Origin: Chitinophagaceae bacterium UBA3961
Lineage (GTDB): Bacteria > Bacteroidota > Bacteroidia > Chitinophagales > Chitinophagaceae
Direction of reading: 5' to 3'
Assembly: GCA_002385265.1 (NCBI GenBank)
Contig: DGDD01000028.1
Coordinates: forward strand, 1 to 17,786
DNA length: 17,786 nucleotides
This document shows, piece by piece, positions 1 through 7,982 of this stretch; position 1 is the first letter of the stretch; the number at the start of each line of letters is the position of its first letter. Both the position numbers and the translations under genes were made by a program. The notes below the pieces were generated by a model. It had not been told where the DNA came from. It worked only from the letters and a program-made list of their open reading frames with translations, and did no database searches.

Positions 1-1984
1 CCTTGTTTTTAGCCCATTTAGTTTTCACTACCCGATGTCCGTAATTGGCCAGCAGTTTAGCCGCATTGGGGCAATTGGTGCGGTGAATGGTAAGGCCTTT
101 TCCGGTAGTAACAAAACCGAAAACGTCGTCGCCCGGAATGGGTTTACAACAATTAGCCAGGTTGTAAACAATTTTATCGCTGCTTTCCCCGAAAATGATG
201 AGCTCTGCATCCTTTTTTGGCAGGGGCTGCGGAACGCCTTCAATTTTTGTTTCTATTATGGGACGTACCGGCTTAGGAGGCTCCAGTTTGTCGCCGAGTA
301 CTGTAAATTCTTTTAGTTCCTTCAGATCGATGTTTTTGATGGCGATCTGATAATAAAGATCAAGTGTGGAGTTCAGTTTATAGAACACTGCGAGTATTTC
401 AGCATTGTATTGATTGAATGCCGCCCCCATGCCTTCTAACTTACGTTGTAAGATGTATTTGCCTTCGTCGGCAACTTTCCGCTTTTCTTCTTTAAGCGCA
501 TCTTTAATTTTAGCTTTCGCTTTGGCCGTTACCACCAATTGCAACCAATCTTCATTGGGCTTTTGTTTGGCCGAAGTAATGATCTCCACTTGATCACCAC
601 TTCTCAATTTGTGAGAAATGGGAACCAGTTTGTGATTTACTTTGGCGCCAATACATTGCGATCCTACGGCACTGTGGATGGAAAAGGCAAAATCAAGTGC
701 GCTAGAATCAACCGGCAACATTTTTACATCTCCCTTTGGCGTATACACGTAAATTTCTTCTGCCAGAAAACTTGTTTTGAAGTCTTGCAGAAAATCAACA
801 GAATCATTGTCTTGATTATTGAGTACTTCTCTAATTTGTTGGAACCATTTATCGAAGCGGCTTTCATCGGAAGCGCCTTCTTTGTATTTCCAGTGAGCCG
901 CCAAACCCTTCTCTGCAATTTCATTCATCCGCTTGGTGCGAATTTGAACTTCTACCCATCGTCCTTGTGGACCCATCACGGTTGTATGTAATGCTTCGTA
1001 GCCATTCGATTTTGGATTGCTCAACCAATCGCGCAAACGTTCGGGCGAAGGCGTATATTCATCAGTGATAAAAGAATATACTTTCCAACAATCTTCTTTC
1101 TCTTTTTCAGTTGGAGAGTCAAGGATGATACGAATGGCGAACAAGTCGTACACTTCTTCAAATTCCACCCCTTTCTTGCGCATTTTATTCCAAATAGAGT
1201 GAATGCTTTTAGGCCGGCCGTAAATTTCGAATTTGAATTGTCCTTTTTCGAGTTTGTCTTTAATTGGTTTGATGAACTCGTTGATGTAGCGGGTTCTTTC
1301 TCTTTTGGTCTCTGCCAATTTACGAGCGATTTCCCGATAGGCTTCGGGCTCCATGTATTTCATGGAAAGGTCTTCCAATTCCGTTTTGATGTTGTACAAT
1401 CCCATTCTGTGTGCCAGCGGGCCATACACATAAACTGTTTCAGAAGAAATCTTCAATTGCTTTTCACGCTTCATGGAATCCATGGTACGCATGTTGTGCA
1501 AGCGATCAGCAAGTTTTATCAGGATCACACGCGGATCATCGGTTAGGGTCAACAGAATCTTCTTGAAATTTTCGGCTTGTTGCGACCCATTGACGTCGAT
1601 CGCATTGGAGATTTTTGTAAGTCCATCTACAATACGGGTGATTTCACCTCCAAATTCACGTTCAATATCTTCCAGGGTGATGTCGGTATCTTCTACTGTA
1701 TCGTGTAGTAAAGCGCAAATACTGGAGCGAACGCCCAGTCCAATTTCTTCAATACAAATTCGAGAAACAGCGAGGGGGTGAAGAATATAGGGTTCGCCAC
1801 TTTTCCTACGCATGGTTTTATGCGCATCGGCGGCCATTTCAAAAGCCAAACGCACCAATTCTTTGTCACCGGGCTTTAATTTGGGTTTTAATCCCCTTAA
1901 TAAAGATCGGTATTCGCGTAAGATCAGTTTCTTTTCCTGTTCTTCATTCAGATTATATTTAGGCAAGGCAGGTACCGCTTCCAT
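1..1984 (-). CDS. rel: Bifunctional (p)ppGpp synthetase/hydrolase (RelA/SpoT family), C-terminus off the left edge
   Basis: Makes and degrades the alarmone (p)ppGpp in the cytoplasm, setting the stringent response. I read 661 codons from the ATG at 1984-1982. The HD hydrolase domain comes first: ALLHDTVEDTD at about residues 91-101, with the HD pair at 94-95, and KLADRLHNMRT at 157-167. The synthetase follows: YGRPKSIHSIWNKM (255-268), EVYDLFAIRII (277-287, catalytic-type D280), GYEALHTT (328-335) and VEVQIRT (344-350, E346). Then come a TGS domain (about 410-470) and the NCCKPIPGD cysteine region (611-619). The C-terminal ACT domain would lie outside the window. The intact HDxxED motif argues for a Rel/SpoT type enzyme rather than a hydrolase-dead RelA. 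It is divergent from the tRNA-Leu gene; a one-mismatch -7-like element (TATATTCG on the minus strand, 2012-2005) lies upstream. Confidence 0.97.
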   Translation of the reverse strand, partial: MEAVPALPKYNLNEEQEKKLILREYRSLLRGLKPKLKPGDKELVRLAFEMAADAHKTMRRKSGEPYILHPLAVSRICIEEIGLGVRSSICALLHDTVEDTDITLEDIEREFGGEITRIVDGLTKISNAIDVNGSQQAENFKKILLTLTDDPRVILIKLADRLHNMRTMDSMKREKQLKISSETVYVYGPLAHRMGLYNIKTELEDLSMKYMEPEAYREIARKLAETKRERTRYINEFIKPIKDKLEKGQFKFEIYGRPKSIHSIWNKMRKKGVEFEEVYDLFAIRIILDSPTEKEKEDCWKVYSFITDEYTPSPERLRDWLSNPKSNGYEALHTTVMGPQGRWVEVQIRTKRMNEIAEKGLAAHWKYKEGASDESRFDKWFQQIREVLNNQDNDSVDFLQDFKTSFLAEEIYVYTPKGDVKMLPVDSSALDFAFSIHSAVGSQCIGAKVNHKLVPISHKLRSGDQVEIITSAKQKPNEDWLQLVVTAKAKAKIKDALKEEKRKVADEGKYILQRKLEGMGAAFNQYNAEILAVFYKLNSTLDLYYQIAIKNIDLKELKEFTVLGDKLEPPKPVRPIIETKIEGVPQPLPKKDAELIIFGESSDKIVYNLANCCKPIPGDDVFGFVTTGKGLTIHRTNCPNAAKLLANYGHRVVKTKWAKNK

Positions 1985-2027
1985 CCACAATTTTCTTATT
2001 ATCACGAATATACTAAGAAAAGAGCGT

Positions 2028-2057
2028 TTTGTAAATAGAATGAAATAGTTACCTTTG
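2028..2057 (+). promoter_or_regulatory. Bacteroidota-type promoter for tRNA-Leu
   Basis: TTTG at 2028-2031 and a perfect TAnnTTTG (TACCTTTG) at 2050-2057, separated by 18 bp. This matches the -33/-7 pattern used by the primary sigma factor of Bacteroidota. It sits 21 bp before the mature tRNA 5' end. Confidence 0.7.
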
Positions 2058-2078
2058 CGCTCCTGCACATCAAACTAC

Positions 2079-2160
2079 GCGCATGTGGCGTAATTGGTAG
2101 CCGCGCCAGACTTAGGATCTGGTGGAGCGATCCGTGGGGGTTCGAGTCCCTCCATGCGCA
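2079..2160 (+). tRNA. tRNA-Leu, anticodon UAG
   Basis: An 82-nt class II tRNA. The acceptor stem GCGCATG (2079-2085) pairs with CATGCGC (2153-2159), with discriminator A at 2160. The anticodon arm is CCAGA (2106-2110), a seven-base loop, and TCTGG (2118-2122); anticodon TAG lies at 2113-2115. A 13-nt variable arm (2123-2135) and a T arm with TTCGAGT loop (2141-2147) closed by five pairs follow. The long variable arm, UAG anticodon and discriminator A fit leucine, reading CUN codons. CCA is not encoded, so it must be added after transcription. Confidence 0.96.
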
Positions 2161-2165
2161 CGGTT

Positions 2166-2194
2166 AGCCCCCACTTAGTTGGGGGCTTTTTTTT
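2166..2194 (+). terminator. Rho-independent terminator of tRNA-Leu
   Basis: Eight-pair GC-rich stem, 2166-2173 with 2180-2187, six-base loop, followed directly by a run of T to 2194. It starts 6 bp after the tRNA, so the tRNA is a single-gene transcript. Confidence 0.92.
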
Positions 2195-2353
2195 GGATTA
2201 GGCTTTAGACTTGGGCCTCAGCATATATAAAACGAAGGATAGGGCCCAATTTCAAAAAAGCCGGCTAAGGCCTGACTAATATCATCCTTCATTTTCATCA
2301 AAGTCACAAATAAGAATTTTTCCAAAGGGTAGCTTTATCAAAATTGCGCTGCT

Positions 2354-3184
2354 ATGTTTCAGATTCTTGCTCCTGTCGACTTTTCGCCCGCCTCAACGGT
2401 TGCCGCTCGAACGGCTGCAAAATTGGCGCTGGATTTTCAAGCCCATTTACATCTGTTATACGCCTACAACCTTCCCATACCGGTTCCCGAAACGGATTTT
2501 TTACAACTCAATGCTTCGGCACTACAAGCTGAATACCAACATCAAATGAACGAGCTTGTAGAAGAACTGCAAAAAACCGGTTTAACTGCAATATCCAACA
2601 CCGTTTTACTGGGAAATCCAAAAGAAGCCATTTTAGAATTTGCAGAGGAAAACAGGTCAGACCTAATTGTGCTTGGGCTCAAGGGCAGTGGCGGTGGCCT
2701 TGCTAAAATGATCGGGAGTACTACAACGAAGGTCCTTAGAAATACATCGATTCCATTGATGCTGATTCCGGCGGACTTCGAAGCCATTAATTTTCAGAAA
2801 ATTGTAATTGCAGTTGACGAATTTTCAGATATTCGACGCCACCCTATCCGGTGTATAAAAGAATTGGTTCATCGCTACCACGCTATACTCACTTTACTAC
2901 ATATCAATAAGTCGGAAAATAGTGTGGAACTGTTTCCTGAAATCCGAAAGATTGACTGGATGCAGTACTTCCCGGAAGCAACGCTTAGCTTTGAAACTTT
3001 CTATCATACAGATGTGAATCAAGGACTTATGGAATACACCGAGTCCCATCACACGAATCTACTCACGCTTCTCTCCCACCGTCACCAATTCATTGAGCGC
3101 ATCTTTAAAGAGCCCTTTAGTGTAGGGCTGAGTTATAAGTCGCGAATCCCATTGCTCCTGTTGCCTGAAACAACCGAGGAATAG
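2354..3184 (+). CDS. Tandem-domain universal stress protein (UspA family)
   Basis: A 276-residue cytoplasmic protein made of two UspA-type alpha/beta domains. Domain 1 (about 1-140) begins FQILAPVDFSPAS and carries a nucleotide-binding signature of the G-x2-G-x9-G(S/T) type: G108, G111 and G121-S122 in VLGLKGSGGG...IGS. Domain 2 (from about 149, KIVIAVDEF) is degenerate. Its corresponding stretch LLSHRHQFIERIF lacks the glycines, so it probably does not bind ATP (inference). Usp proteins are induced in starvation and stress; this one lies next to rel and the Clp genes. A weak -7-like element (TAGCTTTA, one mismatch) lies just upstream. It appears monocistronic, in the gap between the tRNA terminator and the tig promoter. 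The molecular target is unknown, as for most of the family. Confidence 0.9.
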   Translation: MFQILAPVDFSPASTVAARTAAKLALDFQAHLHLLYAYNLPIPVPETDFLQLNASALQAEYQHQMNELVEELQKTGLTAISNTVLLGNPKEAILEFAEENRSDLIVLGLKGSGGGLAKMIGSTTTKVLRNTSIPLMLIPADFEAINFQKIVIAVDEFSDIRRHPIRCIKELVHRYHAILTLLHINKSENSVELFPEIRKIDWMQYFPEATLSFETFYHTDVNQGLMEYTESHHTNLLTLLSHRHQFIERIFKEPFSVGLSYKSRIPLLLLPETTEE

Positions 3185-3227
3185 GGTAAAATTGAAAATT
3201 TAGCCCCAAAAAGAAGCTGAATTACCC

Positions 3228-3235
3228 TACCTTTG
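3228..3235 (+). promoter_or_regulatory. -7 promoter element upstream of tig
   Basis: Perfect TAnnTTTG (TACCTTTG), 20 bp before the tig ATG, in the same local context (ACCTTTGC) as the tRNA promoter. No convincing TTTG at the -33 spacing was found; a T-rich stretch at 3199-3201 is the nearest candidate. Confidence 0.5.
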
Positions 3236-3255
3236 CCCCCCAATTCAAAAGTATT

Positions 3256-4635
3256 ATGGCAACAATCACTAGAGAGCTGCTCGGCCAGCTTAATGAAAAA
3301 ATAACAGTAGTAGTAGCCAAAGACGACTACTTACCTTCTTTCGAGAAGTCATTGAAGCACTATAGCAAAACAGCCAACATTCCCGGTTTCCGTAAAGGAA
3401 TGGTGCCTGCCGGCATGATCAAAAAAATGCACGGCCCTGCCGTTTTCACTGAAGAAGTATTGCGCACTGTTGAAACACAGTTGAACAAATACATGAACGA
3501 CGAAAAGTTGGAAATTTTCGGTCAACCTATTCCCTTTGGCGACAACGACGCTCGTCAAATTGATATGAACAAACCTGCCGACTATACCTTCACTTTTGAA
3601 ATTGGGTTGAAACCTGATTTCCAAGTGGCAGATTTGTCAAAGCAACATCCTACCCGTTACAAAGTAACTGTTACGGATGAAATGGTTGAAGAAGAAGTAA
3701 ACCGTCTTCAATTGCGTCATGGAAAAATGACCGACCCCGAAACTACTACCGGTGACGATAATGTATTGAACGTTCAGTTCACTGAGGCAAACGCAGACGG
3801 TTCTGTAGTAGAAGGTGGTATATCCAAAGACAATTCTTTATTGGTTAAATATTTTGCTGAAGCAACACGCCCTAGCTTGATCGGTAAAAAAGCAGGCGAC
3901 ACCCTTACCATCCAATTAAACACTGCTTTCGATGAAAAAGAAAGAGAGTGGGTAATGGGCGATTTGGGATTGGATAAGCACGATAAAGCAGCCGGCGATA
4001 AATACTTCAACCTTGCCATTACAAAAGTTGGAATGGTTGAGCGCGCTGAAATGAACGATGTGTTTTTCAATGCAGCACTTCCCGGAAAAGCAATCGCTAC
4101 TGAAGCTGAATTCCGCACCGCAATCAAAGAAGATATTCAAGCTTATTGGGACAAACAAAGCAGCAACCACTTGCAGCACGAGTTGTACCATGTTTTGTTA
4201 GACCACACAACCATTGAATTCCCTGAATCTTTCTTGAAAAAATGGTTGCAAGTGGGTAGTGAACAACCAAAAACAGAAGAACAAGCCGCTCAAGAATATC
4301 CTTCTTTCATCAATCAATTGAAATGGACGTTGATCACCGACAAAGTAAGTCGTGAACAAAACCTCCAAGTAACCCCAGATGATATCAAGGCTTTTGCAAA
4401 AGCGCAATTGTTTGGTTATATGGGAATGGCTTCTATGGATGAAGAGCAGCCTTGGATCGCTGATTATGTGAACAAGATGATGCAAGACCGCAAGTTTGTT
4501 GAGGATTCTTACCATAGAATTCAGATGGAAAAAGTGTTTGAGTGGGCCGACAAACAAGTGCAAGCAGTAGAGAAACCTGTAAGTGTGGCAGAATTCACTG
4601 CAGAGATCGAGAAACACCAGCACCACCACCATTAA
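3256..4635 (+). CDS. tig: Trigger factor, ribosome-associated chaperone
   Basis: A 459-residue trigger factor, which binds the ribosome near the exit tunnel and shields nascent chains. The N-terminal ribosome-binding domain carries the family signature GFRKGMVP at 44-51. The middle PPIase-like region (about 150-250) is divergent, and the C-terminal half is helical with repeated charged, hydrophobic segments typical of the substrate-cradling arms. Length fits the family (430-460). Position before clpP and clpX is the widespread tig-clpP-clpX order. The C-terminus is unusual, ending EKHQHHHH (452-459), a natural histidine-rich tail. Two stop codons (TAA, TAG) are adjacent. It has its own -7 element upstream and a strong hairpin terminator downstream, so cotranscription with clpP would need readthrough. 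Confidence 0.95.
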   Translation: MATITRELLGQLNEKITVVVAKDDYLPSFEKSLKHYSKTANIPGFRKGMVPAGMIKKMHGPAVFTEEVLRTVETQLNKYMNDEKLEIFGQPIPFGDNDARQIDMNKPADYTFTFEIGLKPDFQVADLSKQHPTRYKVTVTDEMVEEEVNRLQLRHGKMTDPETTTGDDNVLNVQFTEANADGSVVEGGISKDNSLLVKYFAEATRPSLIGKKAGDTLTIQLNTAFDEKEREWVMGDLGLDKHDKAAGDKYFNLAITKVGMVERAEMNDVFFNAALPGKAIATEAEFRTAIKEDIQAYWDKQSSNHLQHELYHVLLDHTTIEFPESFLKKWLQVGSEQPKTEEQAAQEYPSFINQLKWTLITDKVSREQNLQVTPDDIKAFAKAQLFGYMGMASMDEEQPWIADYVNKMMQDRKFVEDSYHRIQMEKVFEWADKQVQAVEKPVSVAEFTAEIEKHQHHHH

Positions 4636-4655
4636 TAGCTGAAAAATAATCAACC

Positions 4656-4714
4656 ACCGGGAACAAGAACACAGGAAAAACATCGTTTACCTGTAACTGG
4701 TTCCCGGTTTTTTA
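4656..4714 (+). terminator. Branched hairpin terminator after tig
   Basis: Outer nine-pair stem 4656-4664 with 4700-4708, an inner five-pair stem 4671-4675 with 4690-4694, then a T run to about 4713. It separates tig from clpP1. Confidence 0.8.
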
Positions 4715-4821
4715 TTGCCCGGAACCCGAGGGAAGCGCCAAATTGACTGCTTTTTTTAGTAGCACGGTATTTGGTTGCTAACAATGAAGTAAATTGCTTT
4801 TTTAAATACCAATCATTCGAT

Positions 4822-5514
4822 ATGAATTTCGGAAAAGAATTTGAAAAATATGCTGTGAAGCACCGAGGCATCAGTAGCAATACATTGGATGCATATGTAA
4901 AACACAACGTGACCAATTTAACCCCCAACATCATTGAGGAGCGCCCAATGAACATTGCCGTAATGGATGTTTACAGCCGTTTGATGATGGACCGTATCAT
5001 CTTTTTGGGATACCCTATTAATGATGAGGTGGCCAATATCATTACTGCACAAATGTTGTTTTTGGAAAGTACCGACAGAGGAAGAGACATTCAGATGTAC
5101 ATCAACTCTCCCGGCGGTAGCGTGTATTCCGGTTTAGGTGTATACGACACCATGCAATACATCACACCCGATGTAGCCACTATTTGTATTGGTATGGCTG
5201 CTTCAATGGCGCAAGTATTGCTGTGTGCAGGTACACCCGGAAAAAGAACTGCATTGAAACACAGTCGTGTTATGATGCACCAACCAAGTGGAGCCATCGG
5301 TGGTCAAGCAAGTGATATTGAAATCACCGTGAATGAAATCAAAAAAGTTAGAAAGAACTTATACGATATCATTTCTTACCACAGTGGTAAAACCGTTAAG
5401 CAAGTTGAAAAAGATTGCGAACGCGACTATTGGATGACCTCCTTGGAAGCAAAAGATTATGGTTTGGTTGACGAAGTATTGTTGATCAATCCTCGCAAAG
5501 AAAAGAAAGACTAA
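4822..5514 (+). CDS. clpP: ATP-dependent Clp protease proteolytic subunit, first paralogue (ClpP1)
   Basis: Serine peptidase subunit that forms the barrel docked by ClpX. The ATG at 4822 gives 230 residues. A TTG at 4771 would add 17 residues that do not resemble the family, so I chose the ATG. The catalytic triad is present: S128 in GMAASMA, H153 in MMHQPSG, D202 in ERDYWM. INSPGG is at 94-99. The N-terminus has the usual ClpP hairpin region (VMDVYSRLMMDRIIFLG, 47-63), after a longer than usual leader of about 45 residues. The C-terminal NPRKEKKD is strongly basic/charged. It is followed after 37 bp by a second, different clpP, without an intervening terminator, so the two are likely cotranscribed. 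This paralogue keeps the more canonical features. Confidence 0.95.
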   Translation: MNFGKEFEKYAVKHRGISSNTLDAYVKHNVTNLTPNIIEERPMNIAVMDVYSRLMMDRIIFLGYPINDEVANIITAQMLFLESTDRGRDIQMYINSPGGSVYSGLGVYDTMQYITPDVATICIGMAASMAQVLLCAGTPGKRTALKHSRVMMHQPSGAIGGQASDIEITVNEIKKVRKNLYDIISYHSGKTVKQVEKDCERDYWMTSLEAKDYGLVDEVLLINPRKEKKD

Positions 5515-5551
5515 ATCAACTTGATTCCACCATTCTATTAAAAAAGAAATT

Positions 5552-6181
5552 ATGCATAAGAATCCTTATTTATTTTCTGATTGGAGATCCGACGACGAAG
5601 AGGAAAAAGAAGAAACCCCAAAGAGTGATTTGATGATGTTCAGCAAAAAACTCGAACAATATTTCTTTGAAAAAAGAAGTGTGTATTTGTGGGGCGTGGT
5701 AGACGATAAAAGCGCAAGAGATGTAGTAAGTAAATTGTTGTTATTAGACGCTGATAAACCAGGCGAAGAAATCAAATTTTATATCAACAGCCCGGGTGGT
5801 GTTGTTACCAGTGGTATGGTAATGTACGATACCATGAAAATGATCAAGAGTCCGGTAAGTACCATTTGTATGGGCTTGGCCGCTTCCATGGGATCCATTC
5901 TTTTGAGTGGTGGCGTAAAAGGCCGTCGCTTCATTTACCCACACGGAGAAGTAATGATTCACCAACCAAGTTTGGGTGGATATATTCAGGGTGTAAGCAT
6001 CGACCTGGAAATTCAAGCCAAACAAACCAAGAGAGTAAAAGAGATGGGAGCCAAGATTTTGGCTGAAAACTGTGGCAAAACAGTGAACCAGATCATGAAA
6101 GATTTCGATCGCGACTACTGGATGGATGCCAACGAGTCAATCGAGTACGGCATTGCAGATCAGATCGTTACCTCTCTGTAA
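5552..6181 (+). CDS. clpP: ATP-dependent Clp protease proteolytic subunit, second divergent paralogue (ClpP2)
   Basis: A 209-residue ClpP with all three catalytic residues: S112 (GLAASMGS), H137 (MIHQPSLGG) and D188 (FDRDYWM). INSPGG is at 78-83. The core from about residue 40 aligns with ClpP1, including DYWM near the catalytic Asp, but the N-terminus does not. The usual DIYSRLLxxRIIFL segment is replaced by an acidic leader (DDEEEKEE at 14-21) and KLEQYFFEKRSVYLWGVV. In known ClpPs this region forms the axial loops that gate the pore and contact the ATPase. ClpP2 may thus be a partner subunit in a mixed ClpP1-ClpP2 barrel, with one face favoured for ClpX (inference). A very strong terminator follows at 6206. 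Confidence 0.94.
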   Translation: MHKNPYLFSDWRSDDEEEKEETPKSDLMMFSKKLEQYFFEKRSVYLWGVVDDKSARDVVSKLLLLDADKPGEEIKFYINSPGGVVTSGMVMYDTMKMIKSPVSTICMGLAASMGSILLSGGVKGRRFIYPHGEVMIHQPSLGGYIQGVSIDLEIQAKQTKRVKEMGAKILAENCGKTVNQIMKDFDRDYWMDANESIEYGIADQIVTSL

Positions 6182-6205
6182 GAGTAATATACAAGCTTCT
6201 TATAC

Positions 6206-6254
6206 CCCCAAAATCATAAAATTGGCTCAAAAAGCCTATGATTTTGGGGTTTTT
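6206..6254 (+). terminator. Long hairpin terminator after clpP2
   Basis: Thirteen perfect pairs, 6206-6218 with 6237-6249, plus four inner pairs (6224-6227 with 6233-6236), then five T. It should end the clpP1-clpP2 transcript. Confidence 0.88.
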
Positions 6255-6255
6255 A

Positions 6256-6287
6256 TTGGGATTTGGCGTTTTAGTTGAATAACTTTG
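6256..6287 (+). promoter_or_regulatory. Promoter of clpX
   Basis: TTG at 6256-6258 and a perfect TAnnTTTG (TAACTTTG) at 6280-6287, 21 bp apart, ending 16 bp before the clpX ATG. The upstream element directly abuts the T tract of the preceding terminator, so clpX can be expressed apart from the clpP pair. Confidence 0.65.
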
Positions 6288-6303
6288 TACACTTACATTT
6301 ACT

Positions 6304-7539
6304 ATGGCAAAAACAACCCTACATTGTTCATTCTGTGGTCGCAGCCGCGATGAGGTGAAGATTTTGATCGCCGGCCAAGAAGGACATATTTGTGAAAACT
6401 GCGTAGACCATGCGCAAGAAATCATTGAACAAGAACTGTCAACACGTCAAGACGGCACTTCCACTTCCGGATTTAAACTCACCGTTAAGAAGCCCATAGA
6501 AGTAAAGAAATTCTTAGACGAATACATCATTGGACAAGACGATGCTAAAAAAGTATTGTCTGTGGCTGTATACAATCACTACAAACGTTTACAACAAAAA
6601 CCTGCAGAAGGTGAAGTTGAAATTGAGAAGAGCAATATTGTAATGGTAGGTGAAACCGGAACCGGTAAAACCTTGCTTGCAAAAACCATTGCCCGTTTGT
6701 TGAACGTTCCGTTTGCGATTGTTGATGCAACGGTGTTTACCGAAGCCGGTTATGTAGGCGAAGACGTAGAAAGTATTTTAACGCGTTTGTTACAAGTTTG
6801 TAACTACGATGTAAATGCTGCTGAGAAAGGCATTGTATACATTGACGAGATCGATAAGATTGCGCGCAAAGGCGACAATCCTTCTATCACCCGCGATGTA
6901 AGTGGAGAAGGCGTACAGCAAGGCTTGTTGAAATTATTAGAAGGTACGGATGTATTGGTTCCACCACAAGGAGGAAGAAAACATCCGGAACAAAAACTCA
7001 TCAAAATCAACACACAAAACATTCTGTTTATTTGTGGTGGCGCTTTTGATGGGGTTGACAAAGTAATTGCACGTCGTGTGAACACCAATGCCATTGGTTT
7101 CAACGTGAACAAAGAATTGCAGGAACACATGAAGAAGAATTTGTTGCAATACATCAATGCAACCGATTTGAAAAACTTCGGATTGATCCCTGAATTGTTA
7201 GGTCGTTTGCCGGTGGTAACACATTTGAACCCATTGGATGCTCCTACCCTGCGTGCTATTCTTACGGAGCCTAAAAACTCATTGATGCGTCAGTACAAGA
7301 AATTGTTTGATCTTGAGGGAATTCAACTAACGATCGACGATGAAGTATTGGACTTCATGGTGGAGAAAGCAATTGAGTACAAACTAGGCGCACGTGGTTT
7401 GAGAAGCATCTGCGAAAGCATTCTAACAGATGCGATGTTTGAATTACCAAGCTCCAAAGAAACCAGCTTCCATTTGGATCTGGAATATGCTCGATTGAAA
7501 TTCGACAAGAGCAAGTTTAATTTGTTGAAAGTGGCATAG
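6304..7539 (+). CDS. clpX: ClpX, AAA+ unfoldase of the Clp protease
   Basis: A 411-residue ATP-dependent unfoldase that recognises, unfolds and threads substrates into ClpP. Seen in order: the N-terminal C4 zinc-binding domain (C8, C11, C30, C33) used for substrate and adaptor binding; Walker A GETGTGKT (116-123); pore loop GYVG (149-152); Walker B IVYIDEID (177-184); the RKH loop (225-227); IGF (264-266), the tripeptide that docks into ClpP pockets; [13 protein letters not shown] (292-304) with arginine finger R301; sensor 2 GARGLR (362-367). Every expected element is intact and the length is normal. A promoter of its own lies upstream and a hairpin terminator at 7608, so it is probably monocistronic although it sits with its partner peptidases. 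Confidence 0.98.
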   Translation: MAKTTLHCSFCGRSRDEVKILIAGQEGHICENCVDHAQEIIEQELSTRQDGTSTSGFKLTVKKPIEVKKFLDEYIIGQDDAKKVLSVAVYNHYKRLQQKPAEGEVEIEKSNIVMVGETGTGKTLLAKTIARLLNVPFAIVDATVFTEAGYVGEDVESILTRLLQVCNYDVNAAEKGIVYIDEIDKIARKGDNPSITRDVSGEGVQQGLLKLLEGTDVLVPPQGGRKHPEQKLIKINTQNILFICGGAFDGVDKVIARRVNTNAIGFNVNKELQEHMKKNLLQYINATDLKNFGLIPELLGRLPVVTHLNPLDAPTLRAILTEPKNSLMRQYKKLFDLEGIQLTIDDEVLDFMVEKAIEYKLGARGLRSICESILTDAMFELPSSKETSFHLDLEYARLKFDKSKFNLLKVA

Positions 7540-7607
7540 GTGGAGTGGTGAGTAATGAGTAGTGAGTTTTAAGTAGTAGGTTAGAAGTGATATGTTATAA
7601 GATTTTG

Positions 7608-7633
7608 AAGTCCCGCAATGCGGGACTTTTTTC
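7608..7633 (+). terminator. Rho-independent terminator after clpX
   Basis: Nine-pair stem 7608-7616 with 7620-7628, three-base loop, followed by T to 7632. It lies about 70 bp beyond the clpX stop, after a stretch of repeated GTGAGT/AGTAGT-like words. Confidence 0.88.
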
Positions 7634-7666
7634 TTTACCTTAGCTACTCATCGAAAATCGTTTTGT

Positions 7667-7840
7667 ATGAAACAACTCATCGATCAATTAATGGAAGCCG
7701 GCTTAACAGAGGCGCAAGCATATAAGGCTATTGATATCATTAAAAATTTTGCGAAAGATAAATTCCCCATTTTTGGTGGGGCGATTGATAAGTTGTTTGA
7801 TAAGTATGGGCCGAAGCAGGAGGATGATTTTTTAGAGTAG
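7667..7840 (+). CDS. Small hypothetical protein, 57 residues
   Basis: An open frame from ATG 7667 to TAG 7838-7840. The protein begins MKQLIDQLMEAGLTEAQAYK and continues with AIDIIKNFAKDKFPIFGG and IDKLFDKYG before an acidic tail. The pattern is two amphipathic helices joined by a short turn, with regular hydrophobic spacing and normal codon use for this window, which argues for a real gene. It starts 34 bp after the clpX terminator; a one-mismatch -7 element (TACCTTAG, 7636-7643) sits between. There is no signal peptide or membrane segment. I do not recognise the family securely; the -GLT-x-QA-x-KAI- helix followed by FxxxKFP resembles small uncharacterised Bacteroidota proteins I have seen, but no function can be given. 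Confidence 0.65.
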   Translation: MKQLIDQLMEAGLTEAQAYKAIDIIKNFAKDKFPIFGGAIDKLFDKYGPKQEDDFLE

Positions 7841-7885
7841 TGTGAGTTTTGAGTTGTAAGTAGTGAGTTTTTTAGTTTTTTAGTC

Positions 7886-7953
7886 TTGTGCAGCTTCGCT
7901 GCACTATGTGTCGCAAAGGTGAAGAAGTGGAAGAAGTATCACAAAGAGATTTC
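7886..7953 (+). repeat. 68-bp direct repeat, copy 1
   Basis: Matches 7983-8050 at 65 of 68 positions. It begins with a hairpin-forming word (GTGCAGC, TTC loop, GCTGCAC, 7888-7904), followed by a purine-rich AAGAAGTGGAAGAAG segment and ending CACAAAGAGATTTC. Confidence 0.9.
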
Positions 7954-7982
7954 AGTTCTTCAAGTAGAATGAGTTGTGAGTT

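Noticed and set aside
35..1546. Several plus-strand frames within the first 2 kb
   Set aside because: They are antisense to the rel gene, whose motifs are continuous and unambiguous on the minus strand.
4771..4821. Longer TTG start for ClpP1
   Set aside because: The extra 17 residues are unlike the family and the ATG at 4822 is well placed.
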